Below, one piece after another: positions 24,762 through 33,430 of a stretch of 64,000 nucleotides of DNA (position 1 is its first letter; each line of letters begins with the position of its first letter). The stretch lies in assembly GCA_964615375.1 (NCBI GenBank), contig CAZTOW010000040.1, positions 1-64,000 of the forward strand, given 5' to 3'. Position numbers and translations under genes: made by a program. The DNA comes from CAZKWG01 sp964615375. Its GTDB lineage: Bacteria > Myxococcota_A > UBA796 > CAZKWG01. Under the pieces are notes generated by a model. That model was not told the origin of the DNA. It worked only from the letters and a program-made list of their open reading frames with translations, and searched no databases.

Positions 24762-27448
24762 CACGGCCCCCACCGGAACCGCTCCCCGCCCGCCAGGAAC
24801 TCCTGGGCCTTCCGCCGCGCCCAGGGATCCCCGTCCGCCTTCGCCACCTCCGTCAGCACCGCCGTCGCCTCCTTCCCGCCCGCGCGGCCGAGGAGCTCCA
24901 GCACGAGGCGGCGGGAGACGGCGGTGGGGAAGGCGCCCTGGCGCCAGCTCTGGAGCAGGGCGGAGCGCACACTCTCCGGGGGGCGGGCGAGCAGGGCGGA
25001 GGCGGCGTTGAAGCGCACCATCACGCTGTCGTCCCGGAGGAGGGCCACGAGGCGCTCGGGCGAGCCGCCGGCGACCCCCAGGGCCGAGGCGGCTACGGCC
25101 CGGACGCCCTCGTCTTTGTCCTGCAGCAGGGTGTCCAGCAGCGGCGGCGCGATCTTCCAGGTCAGCAGGGCGGTGGCGACGGCGTTGCGCAGGCGGGGGT
25201 TCTCGTGGGCGGCCAGCGGGGTCAGGGCGAGCGCGGTCTCCTGGGGTTGGAGGCCGAGCTCGGCGAGCCACAGCACCAGCCAGCGCTCGGCGGGGTAGGC
25301 GGGCCCGGCGCGCAGGTGCTCCAGCAGCAGGGCGTGGAGCTTCGGATCGTTCTCCGGCGAGCGCAGGGCCTTGAAGATCGCGTCGAGCGTATAGCTCTCC
25401 TGCAGGATGTCCCGTTGCAGGGCCGGCAGCAGGCGGGCGAAGCTCTCCACACCCCCCGCGACCAGCGCCGCCCGCGCCGCCTCGCAGGCCGGCGGGTCCT
25501 GGCAGCTCACGCTGTCGGCCTTGGCTAGATCAGCTAGTGCCTCCGCCGTGGCCGGCGTCCGCCCCGAGGGCGCCTCCGGTCCGGGCTCGCGCAGGGGTTC
25601 CATCGGCGGCAGGGGGCTCAGCGGATCGGGCTCAGGCAGGGGGGCGCTGTCGTCTATCGCCACGCCCCAGGCCCAGGGGCGCTGCACGATCCCCTCGCGC
25701 ATCCCGGCGTCATAGCTGTCCTTTCCGCTCACGTCCATGAAGACGCCAATGGAGCCCATGCCGCGGTCGAATCGCCCGTCGCCCCGGCTCTTGGGCTGGC
25801 GCGCCATGTAGGCGTCGTCCCCGCCCGCGTCCAGCAGGAAGGTGACGCTGTTGGTGAGCGAGCCCCCCTGGGCGGTCGAGTTGCCAATATACAGATCGTC
25901 CCCCGCCCGGTCCACCTGCCAACCGACGCTGAGATCGTGGCTGCTGCCTTGCAGCAGGTTGCCGCCGCTGTAGGTGTCCTTGCCGTCCAGGTCGAAGAGC
26001 GCGCCCACCGAGAGGTGGATGCCCGAGCCCTGCCCATACTGGTAGGTGTAGTAGCGGTCGTTGCCCGCCCGGTCCACGAGGTAGCCACGGGAGAACCAGT
26101 AGGAGCAGCCCTGCGCGAACAGATCGGCCTCATACGCGTCGTTCCCGCGCTCGTCCACCAGCAGGCCCATGCCGCCGCCCGCGTCGGGGCGCACCCCGAT
26201 GGAGAAGCCCTGGCTGAGCGAGAGGGTGTGGTCGGGGTAGCGGGTGGGCATGTCGGGGAAGAGCCCGCCCGAGCGGTACAGATCGTCGCCCCCGCCCTCC
26301 CACAGCGCGCCCACCCCGTGGAGCCCGGCGTAGGCCTGGGCGTAGGCCCCGGCGTCGTAGGTGTCGCTGCCCGCGTGGTCCAGCAGCAGGCCGATCCCCA
26401 CCAGCCCGGCGCCCTGGGTGGTGGCGAGGCCGCGGTAGCTGTCGTCTCCGGCCCGGTCCACCAGGACGCCGACGCCGCCCACGCCCGCCCCCAGGCTGGC
26501 CCGCCGGGCGCGGTAGGTGTCGTCGCCCGCCACATCCACGAGCAGGCTGACCCCGCCCACGGTCCCGCCCAGCGCGCCCTCCTCGCCGGTCCAGGTGTCG
26601 TCCCCGCCCAGGTCCAGGTGCAGGCTGAGCCCGTCGTTCTCCGGGTCCTGGTGGTGGTCGTCTCCGCCCGGGTCCAGGGTGAGCGGGGCGGTGAACGTGT
26701 CGGCGCCGGGCGAGCCCAGCTGCACGACCAGCGCGTCGAAGTGGAGCTCCATCGCCGACGCGGGCCAGCTCGCCCCGACCAGGAAGCTGGTCTCCAGGAG
26801 CTCGAGCGCGTCCAGCGCCGCCTCCGCCCGCCCGGCGCGCGCAGCCAGGTCGATCCCGCCCTGCGCAGCCAACAGGGCCCGCGTCCGGCGCTGGCTCTCC
26901 GTGGGGTCCCAGGCGTCCTCGCCGTCGGGGGAGAGCAGGGCGCGCAGGGTCTGCTCCTCCTCGGGCGAGACCCAGCCGGCGCCGCCGCGTCTGGGGGTGG
27001 ATCGGGCCTGGGCCACGACCACGCAGACCGCCAGGCGGAGCTTCGGGTCCAGGCGCCGCCAGGCCCGCCGCTCGGCGGGATGACAGGGGGTCTCCGGCTC
27101 TCCCTCGGGGCTGGCGAGGCCGAGCCCCATGGCCTCGGCCGCCAGCCGCAGCGCCGCGTCGGGCGCCCCCGCCGCCGCGCTCAGGCCCCCGCTCCAGCGC
27201 GTGGCGTCCTCGGGCACCGTGAGCGGCGCGTGCAGCAGGCCCTCGACGCCCGGCAGACGCCAGGGATCCCGCCGCACCCCGTCGGCCTGCACGTAGTCCT
27301 TCTGGAAGGACAGGTCGGCCACGGTGACGTCCATGGCGGAGAGCGCCTGGAGGACGGCGCGCGCGTCCTCCGGCCTCAGCAGGGGCTCCGGTTCAGCGGC
27401 GAGGGCGAGCGGCAGGGCGAGCGGCAGGGTGAGGGGGAGGGCGAGCAT
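24761..27448 (-). CDS. Exported GGDD-repeat protein with C-terminal HEAT repeats
   Basis: 895 residues. A signal peptide (MLALPLTLPLALPLALAA) is followed by a helical region to about 235. Then come 12 repeats of about 25-30 residues each marked by G/A-G/S-x-D-x-Y (GGDDTW, AGDDTY, AGSDTY, GGDDAY..), with G-V-G-x-x-x-L-V-D-R between them; these resemble Ca-binding beta-helix repeats. From about residue 630 the chain is Pro-rich, then HEAT-like helices (LRNAVATALL.., GVRAVAASALG, VRFNAASALL) run to the end. The stop at 24761 probably truncates it, since a membrane tail continues in another frame. It starts 20 bp before the next gene's stop, so the pair may be co-transcribed. Confidence 0.8.
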   Translation of the reverse strand: MLALPLTLPLALPLALAAEPEPLLRPEDARAVLQALSAMDVTVADLSFQKDYVQADGVRRDPWRLPGVEGLLHAPLTVPEDATRWSGGLSAAAGAPDAALRLAAEAMGLGLASPEGEPETPCHPAERRAWRRLDPKLRLAVCVVVAQARSTPRRGGAGWVSPEEEQTLRALLSPDGEDAWDPTESQRRTRALLAAQGGIDLAARAGRAEAALDALELLETSFLVGASWPASAMELHFDALVVQLGSPGADTFTAPLTLDPGGDDHHQDPENDGLSLHLDLGGDDTWTGEEGALGGTVGGVSLLVDVAGDDTYRARRASLGAGVGGVGVLVDRAGDDSYRGLATTQGAGLVGIGLLLDHAGSDTYDAGAYAQAYAGLHGVGALWEGGGDDLYRSGGLFPDMPTRYPDHTLSLSQGFSIGVRPDAGGGMGLLVDERGNDAYEADLFAQGCSYWFSRGYLVDRAGNDRYYTYQYGQGSGIHLSVGALFDLDGKDTYSGGNLLQGSSHDLSVGWQVDRAGDDLYIGNSTAQGGSLTNSVTFLLDAGGDDAYMARQPKSRGDGRFDRGMGSIGVFMDVSGKDSYDAGMREGIVQRPWAWGVAIDDSAPLPEPDPLSPLPPMEPLREPGPEAPSGRTPATAEALADLAKADSVSCQDPPACEAARAALVAGGVESFARLLPALQRDILQESYTLDAIFKALRSPENDPKLHALLLEHLRAGPAYPAERWLVLWLAELGLQPQETALALTPLAAHENPRLRNAVATALLTWKIAPPLLDTLLQDKDEGVRAVAASALGVAGGSPERLVALLRDDSVMVRFNAASALLARPPESVRSALLQSWRQGAFPTAVSRRLVLELLGRAGGKEATAVLTEVAKADGDPWARRKAQEFLAGGERFRWGP

Positions 27449-27468
27449 CCGCCCCCATTATCGTGCCC

Positions 27469-28473
27469 CTACTCGCAGCCCCAGGCGTAGATCACGCCGT
27501 CGTCGCCCGCCGACCACAGCCGGGTGCCCTCGGGGTCGGCCGCCAGGGTCCGCGCGCCCTCGAGGGTCCCCAAGGTGTAGAGCGCGGCGCCGTCGGTGGC
27601 GACCAGGGCGCCCTCGCGGTCCAGCGCCCAGGAGAGCCGTGCGTCCATCGCCAGGGCCTTGGGGAAGGCGAAGGGGATCTCCACCGCGCTCACCGTGCCC
27701 GCGGCCAGGTCGGCGCGCTCCAGGAGGCCCACGGTGGCGTCGAGGTAGGTCGCCGTCAGCGCCTCGTCGCCCAGGACCTCGAGCTCGCCAGTCCAGGGCA
27801 TCTCCCCGCGGAGCGTGAGCTCCTGGGTCGGCGCCCCGTCCTCCAGCACGAGGAGGCGCCCGGTCTCCTCCCCCGTGAGGGCGGCGAGGAGGCGCCCGTC
27901 CTCGGCGTACTCGAAGGACGCGGGGTAGCCGGACACGCCCAGGTCCAGCTCCAGCTCCTCGCCGGTCTCCAGGTCGATCACGCCATAATCCACGCCGCAG
28001 GACATGATGACGAAGGCCACCTCGGAGCCGTCCGGGGAGACCGAGCTGTCCCCCCAGGCGTAGGGCACCTCGCTCCAGTCGGTGAGGGCGTCGCCGGCGC
28101 GCCCGACCTGGGCCACGCCCGCGTCGGCCACCAGCCATTCGCCGGTCCCGTCCAGAGACGCGCCGGCCTCGCCGATGGCGCCGAGATCGCGGATCTCCCC
28201 GAGATCCTCCCCGGAGCCGGCCAGGAGGTGGCCGTCCTCGGTCAGCGCGTAGAGGGTGCCGTCCGCGCCGAGCTCCAGCGCGACGATGCCCGAGCCCCAG
28301 GCCTCGCTGGCGTCCTGGGCGACGAAGGCGCCCCCCTCGGCCAGGCAGCTCCCGAGGACGACGGCCTCGTCGGGGGCGTCGGCGGTGTCGGTGCTCTCCG
28401 AGGTCTCCGTCGAGGCCGTCGGCAGGGGAGAGGAGAGATCGAATTCGCAGGCCAGCAGAAGAAGCGTGATCAT
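27469..28473 (-). CDS. Propeller-like lipoprotein
   Basis: 334 residues from the ATG at 28473, which has AGGAGG 5 nt upstream. An in-frame GTG at 28479 overlaps that site and is less likely. MITLLLLAC puts the lipobox Cys at residue 9. A Thr/Ser/Glu-rich linker is followed by repeated strands of WD40/NHL-like character (GTLYALTEDGHLLAG, GALVATDGAALYTLG, GTRLWSAGDDGVIYAWG). Probably a beta-propeller facing the periplasm or cell surface; ligand unknown. It is divergent from the LysR gene. Confidence 0.75.
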   Translation of the reverse strand: MITLLLLACEFDLSSPLPTASTETSESTDTADAPDEAVVLGSCLAEGGAFVAQDASEAWGSGIVALELGADGTLYALTEDGHLLAGSGEDLGEIRDLGAIGEAGASLDGTGEWLVADAGVAQVGRAGDALTDWSEVPYAWGDSSVSPDGSEVAFVIMSCGVDYGVIDLETGEELELDLGVSGYPASFEYAEDGRLLAALTGEETGRLLVLEDGAPTQELTLRGEMPWTGELEVLGDEALTATYLDATVGLLERADLAAGTVSAVEIPFAFPKALAMDARLSWALDREGALVATDGAALYTLGTLEGARTLAADPEGTRLWSAGDDGVIYAWGCE

Positions 28474-28529
28474 AGGCACCTCCTGGACGAAAGATGCTCC
28501 GCGCCAACCCCCTTGTGAATCTGAATGAT

Positions 28530-28547
28530 CTGAATGATATTGTTCAG
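28530..28547. promoter_or_regulatory. Operator-like palindrome at the LysR start
   Basis: CTGAATGATATTGTTCAG has outer arms CTGAA/TTCAG and 7 of 9 paired positions overall, in an AT-rich island between divergent genes. It abuts the ATG at 28548. A site of this kind would suit autoregulation by the LysR protein and control of the divergent lipoprotein gene. Confidence 0.45.
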
Positions 28548-29441
28548 ATGAACGACATACTCCCCGAGCTCGAGCTGCTGCGCACCTTCGTGGTCGCCGC
28601 CACCACCCTGAACTTCCGCCTGGCCTCCGAGCGGGTCCACTGCTCGCCCGCCGCGCTCTCCGCCCGGGTGCAGGCCCTGGAGGAGCAGCTTGGCGCGAGC
28701 CTCTTCGAGCGCAGCACGCGGCACGTCGCGCTCACCCCGGCCGGGCGGCGCCTGCTGCCGGTGGCGCTGCAGTGCCTGGAGACGGCGCGGGCCTGCCGGG
28801 CGGCGGTGCGCGAGCGGGAGGAGGAGATCGCGCTGCGCCTGGGGACGCGCTTCGAGCTCGGGCTCTCCTGGCTGGCGCCGAGCCTCGGCCGGCTGCGCGC
28901 GACCCGCCCGGAGCGCACCCTGCACCTCGTCTTCGGCGACAGCCCCGACCTGCTGGAGCGCCTGCGCCGGGACGAGCTGGAGGCGGTGGTGACGAGCTAC
29001 CGCCTGCCTGGCGGCGAGCTGGTGGGGGTGCCGCTGCACAGCGAGGGCTACGTCTTCGTGGGCGCGCCAGACGCCCTTCCCAAGGGCGGGATCCACGGGC
29101 CGCTGGACGTGGTGGGGATGACGCTGCTGGACGCGAGCCCGGAGCTGCCGCTGTTCCGCTACCTGCTGGACGCGCGCGGCGAGCCGCTCTGGCCCTTCCG
29201 CCGGGTCGAGCACCTGGGGGCCATCGCCGCCATCCGCCTGCGCGCCCTGGAGGGGGCCGGGGTGGCGGTGCTGCCGCGCTACTTCGTGGAGCCGGACCTG
29301 GTGGCGGGGCGGCTCTGCGAGCTCCTGCCCGAGGCGCCGATGGTGAGCGACCAGTTCCGGCTGGTCTGGCGCGCGGGGCACCCGCTGGCCTCACACCTGC
29401 TGGCGCTGGCGCGGGAGCTCGCCGAGATCCCGCTCTGTTGA
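28548..29441 (+). CDS. LysR-family transcriptional regulator
   Basis: 297 residues from the ATG at 28548; a longer start at 28494 has a weak GGA site but adds 18 residues of unusual codon use. The winged helix-turn-helix is LELLRTFVVAATTLNFRLASERVHCSPAALSARVQALEEQLGASLFERSTR.. with the T-P-A-G-R-R-L end, followed by a linker helix and a periplasmic-binding-like effector domain (LGTRFELG.., IAAIRLRALEGAGVAVLP). The length is normal. The most likely target is the divergent lipoprotein gene 27469-28473 and its own promoter. The inducer is unknown. Confidence 0.92.
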   Translation: MNDILPELELLRTFVVAATTLNFRLASERVHCSPAALSARVQALEEQLGASLFERSTRHVALTPAGRRLLPVALQCLETARACRAAVREREEEIALRLGTRFELGLSWLAPSLGRLRATRPERTLHLVFGDSPDLLERLRRDELEAVVTSYRLPGGELVGVPLHSEGYVFVGAPDALPKGGIHGPLDVVGMTLLDASPELPLFRYLLDARGEPLWPFRRVEHLGAIAAIRLRALEGAGVAVLPRYFVEPDLVAGRLCELLPEAPMVSDQFRLVWRAGHPLASHLLALARELAEIPLC

Positions 29442-29528
29442 GGCGCGGGAGGCCCGATCTCTTCGGTATGGACGATTTCCCTTGTGCGGGGAGCCCAGGA
29501 GCAGGAATGTAGTAGGCAGGAGGTCAGA

Positions 29529-30644
29529 ATGCGCTCGCTGCTCCCCGTCGCCCTCCTCGTCGCCTGTGAGGAAGGTCCCGTTGAGAAGATCTCGGATGAC
29601 AACTGGGACGTCCGCGGGCACGAGACCGGCAGGACCGACGAGGACACGGACACGGACACCGACACGGACACGGACACCGACACGGACACGGACGCCGACA
29701 CGGACACGGACACCGACAGCGGGGAGACCGGCGAGACCGGCGAGACCGGGGACACGGGCGAGACCGGGGACTCGGGCTCGGAGTGGACCTACTACGACTG
29801 CGACGAGCTGCCCGACGAGGCGGACGAGGACAATCAGATCGACTGGGCGCGGGCCTACCACGGGCTGGTGATCACCGAGGACGGCTACCTGGTGGGATGG
29901 GACGGCAGCGGCGCGCTCCAGCGGGCCACCTACGACGGGGATCGGGAGCTGTGGCTGCCCGGCTACACCTACGTCGAGCAGATGGACACCCTGCCGGACG
30001 GGGACATCGTGCTCTACAACGGCACGGAGGGCGTGCTGGAGCGCATCACCTCGGACGGCGGCTCAGAGGTGATCACGTCCTCGATCTATGGGATCTATGG
30101 GGTGACCACCGGCCCGGACGGGAAGGTCTGGGTGGCCAACGGCAACGTGTACCGGGTGGACCCGGACTCCGGCGAGGTGGACGAGATCTACGTCAAGCCC
30201 GGGGCGGGGATCGGCGCGCACTCGCTGAACTTCAACCTGGACAGCACGGTGCTCTACATCGGCACGACCGGGACCGCGCTGTACAAGCTGGCGCTGGACG
30301 AGGATCTGGAGCCGGACGGCGACCTCGAGCTGCTGGCCAGCGTGGGCAGCGGCTGGCTGGACGGCATCGAGGTGGACAGCTGCGGGAACCTGTATGTGGC
30401 GGCCTACTTCAGCCACACGCTCTACCGCGTGGACCCCGATGACGGCAGCCAGCGCCGGCTGGTGGGGGGCAGCACCAACCTCTACGGCCACGGCGTGCGC
30501 TGGGGGAACGGCGCGGGCGGATGGCGGCCGGACACGCTCTACCAGCCCCAGCCCTACAACGGCTCGAAGGTGCGCGAGGTGGTGCTGGGGATCTCCAGCG
30601 CGGACACCGTGCGCACCTGGAACGGCGAGCACGTCCCCTACTGA
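29529..30644 (+). CDS. SMP-30-like propeller lipoprotein with Asp-Thr repeat linker
   Basis: 371 residues; AGGAGG 6 nt before the ATG. MRSLLPVALLVAC gives the lipobox Cys 13. Residues 38-62 are (Asp-Thr)n from an 18-bp DNA repeat, then a GETGETGDTG linker. The propeller (residues about 85-365) has repeats such as PDGKVWVANGNVYRVDPDSGEVDEI and CGNLYVAAYFSHTLYRVDPDDG, typical of SMP-30/gluconolactonase-like or NHL propellers, and a late G-x-G-G-W-x-x-D-T-L-Y motif shared with the protein at 33421-34989. Sugar-lactonase activity is not assured. Surface-anchored by lipid. Confidence 0.83.
   Translation: MRSLLPVALLVACEEGPVEKISDDNWDVRGHETGRTDEDTDTDTDTDTDTDTDTDADTDTDTDSGETGETGETGDTGETGDSGSEWTYYDCDELPDEADEDNQIDWARAYHGLVITEDGYLVGWDGSGALQRATYDGDRELWLPGYTYVEQMDTLPDGDIVLYNGTEGVLERITSDGGSEVITSSIYGIYGVTTGPDGKVWVANGNVYRVDPDSGEVDEIYVKPGAGIGAHSLNFNLDSTVLYIGTTGTALYKLALDEDLEPDGDLELLASVGSGWLDGIEVDSCGNLYVAAYFSHTLYRVDPDDGSQRRLVGGSTNLYGHGVRWGNGAGGWRPDTLYQPQPYNGSKVREVVLGISSADTVRTWNGEHVPY
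29643..29714 (+). repeat. Four tandem 18-bp repeats coding for Asp-Thr
   Basis: GACACGGACACGGACACC occurs four times in a row, the third copy having GACGCC as its last hexamer (Ala for Thr). The unit length is a multiple of three, so copy-number change would lengthen the linker without a frameshift. Confidence 0.9.
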
Positions 30645-30691
30645 GGGCTCGGGCGCGGCGGGCGGGATAGGGCGCAGGCTCGGAGGTGCTC

Positions 30692-32389
30692 GTGCGCCTG
30701 TCTCTGCCTCGCCTCGCGCTGATCGGCCTGCTCTCGCTGCTCCCGGCGTATGGGCGCGCGCCCGCCCTGGACACGCTCCAGCTCGCCGAGCGCCCCCGGC
30801 TGGACGCCTACGTGCGGGAGGCGATGGAGGTGCGCTTCGCGCTCAACCCCGATCTGGCGGCGGCGGCGGGCCTGATGGAGGACGCCGTGCGCGTCCCCAG
30901 CTACGCGCCGGCGAGCGTGGACCGGCTGGTCGCGCGGATTGAGGCGGATCTTCGGGCGATGTCCCGGCTGCCCTGGCGGCGCTGGTCCATCGAGGAGCAG
31001 ATCAACCTGCGGTGGAGCTGGACGCAGCTCCTGGAGAGCCGGCGCCGCCTGGTGGCGGAGCGGATGTGGGAGCGCCGGCCGGGCGAGTGGCTGGAGCCGG
31101 TGGCGAACAGCTACCTCTCCATGCTGACCTACGCGCCGGAGCGGCCTGAGCTGCGCGCGGCGTTGACGGCCCTGCTCCCGGGGATGCTGGCCGAGCTCCG
31201 GCGGGAGCTGACGCGGCCCACGGCGCGGGACGTGACCATGGGCCTCGGGCTGCTGGACGCCATCGCCCAGACCGTGGCCCTCGATCCGCCGAGCCCGGAG
31301 CGGGAGGCGGCGACTCGGGCCCTGGCGGAGACGCGGGCCTGGATGGAGGCGCTCCACGACCTGCCGGAATTCGGCGTGATCGGGGCGGACAACTACGCCT
31401 GGCGCTTGAAGCACGCCCTCCTGCTGCCCTGGACCCCCGACGAGCTCCTGGCGCTGGCGGAGCGCGAGCTGGCCCTCGTGGACGCCGAGATCGCCGAGCT
31501 GGAGGGCCGGCTGGAGCCGCTGCCCACCCTGAGCGAGGCGGAGCGGGCGCAGGCCGGGGCGCTGGACCAGGCGGGGCTGCTGGCGCTCTATGACGGCGTC
31601 GTCGAGGACTTCACGGCCCACATCGCCGCGTCTGGGGCGCTGACGGTGCCCTCCGAGATGGGGCCCATCCGCGCGCGGCCCACGCCGGACGCGCTGATCC
31701 CGCTGACCGGGGACGGCGGGAGCATGAACCAGGCGCCCACCTTCGGGGCCTCCAACGTGGGCTACTGGAACGTGGAGCACGTCGGCGCCGACTGGAGCCT
31801 GGCCGACCGCGAGGACACGCTGGCCCGCTTCCGCTTCGCCAAGGTGTCGGGCATCGGCCCCTACGCGGTCCACGAGGGGGTGCCCGGCCACCACCTGCAG
31901 CTCTCCATCGCCCGCTTGAACCCCGACCCGTTGCGAAGCGTGCTCATCGACAACGTGATGGCCGAGGGCTGGGCGCTCTACGCCGAGCAGCTCTTCTGGG
32001 AGACCGGGGGCTTCGGCGACAGCGCGCGGGCGCGGCTGAACATGCTCCGATCCTGGCGGGTCCGCATCCGGCGCGTGATCTATGACGTGAACGTGGAGAC
32101 CGGGCGCTGGACCTTGCAGGAGGCGGCCGACTTCAAGCACAGGGCCGCCCCGGGGCAGGGCCTGGTGGACGAGGACCTGCTGCGCACCATCAACTGGCCC
32201 ACGCAGCTCATCTGCTATTTCAGCGGCAAGATGCAGATCCTCGCGCTGCGCGAGCGGGCGCGGGAGGGCTACTCGGAGCGGGCCTTCCACGACACGCTGC
32301 TGGGGACGGGCTCAGTGCCGCTGGTGATGGCGGAGGCGCGGCTCTTCGGGTCGCCGCTGCCGGATCTGGAGCCCCCCGAAAACTGGTAG
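30692..32389 (+). CDS. DUF885 family metallopeptidase, exported
   Basis: 565 residues, GTG start with CGGAG 6 nt upstream (a GTG two codons earlier is possible). An N-terminal hydrophobic segment (LSLPRLALIGLLSLLPAYG) suggests export. Helical throughout; the diagnostic H-E-G-V-P-G-H-H motif lies near residue 395 and matches the H-E-x-x-P-G-H-H zinc motif of DUF885 proteins, followed by L-I-D-N-V-M-A-E-G-W-A-L-Y-A-E with the third zinc ligand Glu. Members are dipeptidyl-carboxypeptidase-like or amidase-like enzymes. It lies between two propeller/lipoprotein genes. Confidence 0.88.
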   Translation: MRLSLPRLALIGLLSLLPAYGRAPALDTLQLAERPRLDAYVREAMEVRFALNPDLAAAAGLMEDAVRVPSYAPASVDRLVARIEADLRAMSRLPWRRWSIEEQINLRWSWTQLLESRRRLVAERMWERRPGEWLEPVANSYLSMLTYAPERPELRAALTALLPGMLAELRRELTRPTARDVTMGLGLLDAIAQTVALDPPSPEREAATRALAETRAWMEALHDLPEFGVIGADNYAWRLKHALLLPWTPDELLALAERELALVDAEIAELEGRLEPLPTLSEAERAQAGALDQAGLLALYDGVVEDFTAHIAASGALTVPSEMGPIRARPTPDALIPLTGDGGSMNQAPTFGASNVGYWNVEHVGADWSLADREDTLARFRFAKVSGIGPYAVHEGVPGHHLQLSIARLNPDPLRSVLIDNVMAEGWALYAEQLFWETGGFGDSARARLNMLRSWRVRIRRVIYDVNVETGRWTLQEAADFKHRAAPGQGLVDEDLLRTINWPTQLICYFSGKMQILALRERAREGYSERAFHDTLLGTGSVPLVMAEARLFGSPLPDLEPPENW

Positions 32390-32437
32390 GTCGGCTACCC
32401 GTTGACGCTGCCCGGGGGCGGGGGCAATGTGTCAGGT

Positions 32438-33430
32438 ATGTGGCACCTGCTCCTCCTGCTCGCCTGCACCCCCAAGGACCCCGCCGATGACACCGCCGAC
32501 TCCAAGGACTCCGAGGAGCCCGGGGAGTCGGGAGAGACCGGGGAGCCGGCGGAGACCGGCGACACCTCCGGCTACGACGCGGAGACCGTCCCGCTGGACG
32601 GGATCTGCGCGGACGAGGTCCATCAGGGCGAATTCCGCATCGACGCCAACGAGGACTACGCCTACGTCACGGGCTCCGTGGCCAACGGCGTCGTGCCCGC
32701 CACCATCCTGACCGAGCTGGAGAGCTCGGGGGGCTGCACCATCTGGCGCAAGGAGAACCCCTTCTGCGACCCGACCTGCGACCCCGGCTACACCTGTGAC
32801 TTCGACGGGACCTGCGTGCGCTACCCCGAGGGCCAGGAGCTGGGGACCGTCAACGTGTACGGGCTCCTCGAGCCCGTGAGCATGGAGCCGGTGGTCCCGG
32901 GCTACGAGTACTTCAACACCTCCGTGCCCAACCCGCCCTGGACCGCGGGCGGGATGGTCCGGCTGAGCAGCACCGGCGGCGTCTTCGAGCCGTTCACGCT
33001 CTACGGCGTGGGGCCGGATGACCTGACCATGGCCAGCTCGGAGTGGGTGGTCACCTCGGGCGAGCCGCTGGCGCTCTCCTGGACGCCCCCGACCACCACC
33101 ACCCGGACGCAGGTGCGCGCCACGCTGCAGATCGACCAGCACGGGACCACGCCGTCTACGGTGGTCTGCTGGTTCGAGGACGACGGCGAGGCGGAGATCC
33201 CGGCGGAGATCCTCGAGGTCATGACCGATCTCGGCATCTCCGGCTTCCCGAACGGGAGCGTCATGCGACTGACCGTGGACTCCACGGAGGTCGGCGAGGG
33301 CTGCGCCGACCTCTGGCTCACCTCGAGCCGCGTCCCCACGGTCTCGATCACCGGCTACACCCCCTGCACGCGCGACGGGGACTGCCCAGAGGGGCAGGAG
33401 TGCAACGAGGAGATGGAGCGATGCGAGTAG
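32438..33430 (+). CDS. Cys-containing lipoprotein of unknown function
   Basis: 330 residues. MWHLLLLLAC gives the lipobox Cys 10, followed by a D/T/E/G linker (EEPGESGETGEPAETGDTSG). Two short disulphide-like knots, FCDPTCDPGYTCDFDGTCVR and a C-terminal CTRDGDCPEGQECNEEMERC, flank a beta-rich core. These C-x-x-x-x-C-P-x-G-x-x-C patterns are common in myxobacterial exported proteins. It overlaps the next gene by 10 bp, so translation is coupled. Confidence 0.8.
   Translation: MWHLLLLLACTPKDPADDTADSKDSEEPGESGETGEPAETGDTSGYDAETVPLDGICADEVHQGEFRIDANEDYAYVTGSVANGVVPATILTELESSGGCTIWRKENPFCDPTCDPGYTCDFDGTCVRYPEGQELGTVNVYGLLEPVSMEPVVPGYEYFNTSVPNPPWTAGGMVRLSSTGGVFEPFTLYGVGPDDLTMASSEWVVTSGEPLALSWTPPTTTTRTQVRATLQIDQHGTTPSTVVCWFEDDGEAEIPAEILEVMTDLGISGFPNGSVMRLTVDSTEVGEGCADLWLTSSRVPTVSITGYTPCTRDGDCPEGQECNEEMERCE

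Noticed and set aside
29643..29714. Possible CRISPR-like array
   Set aside because: The units are contiguous without spacers and lie in a coding linker.
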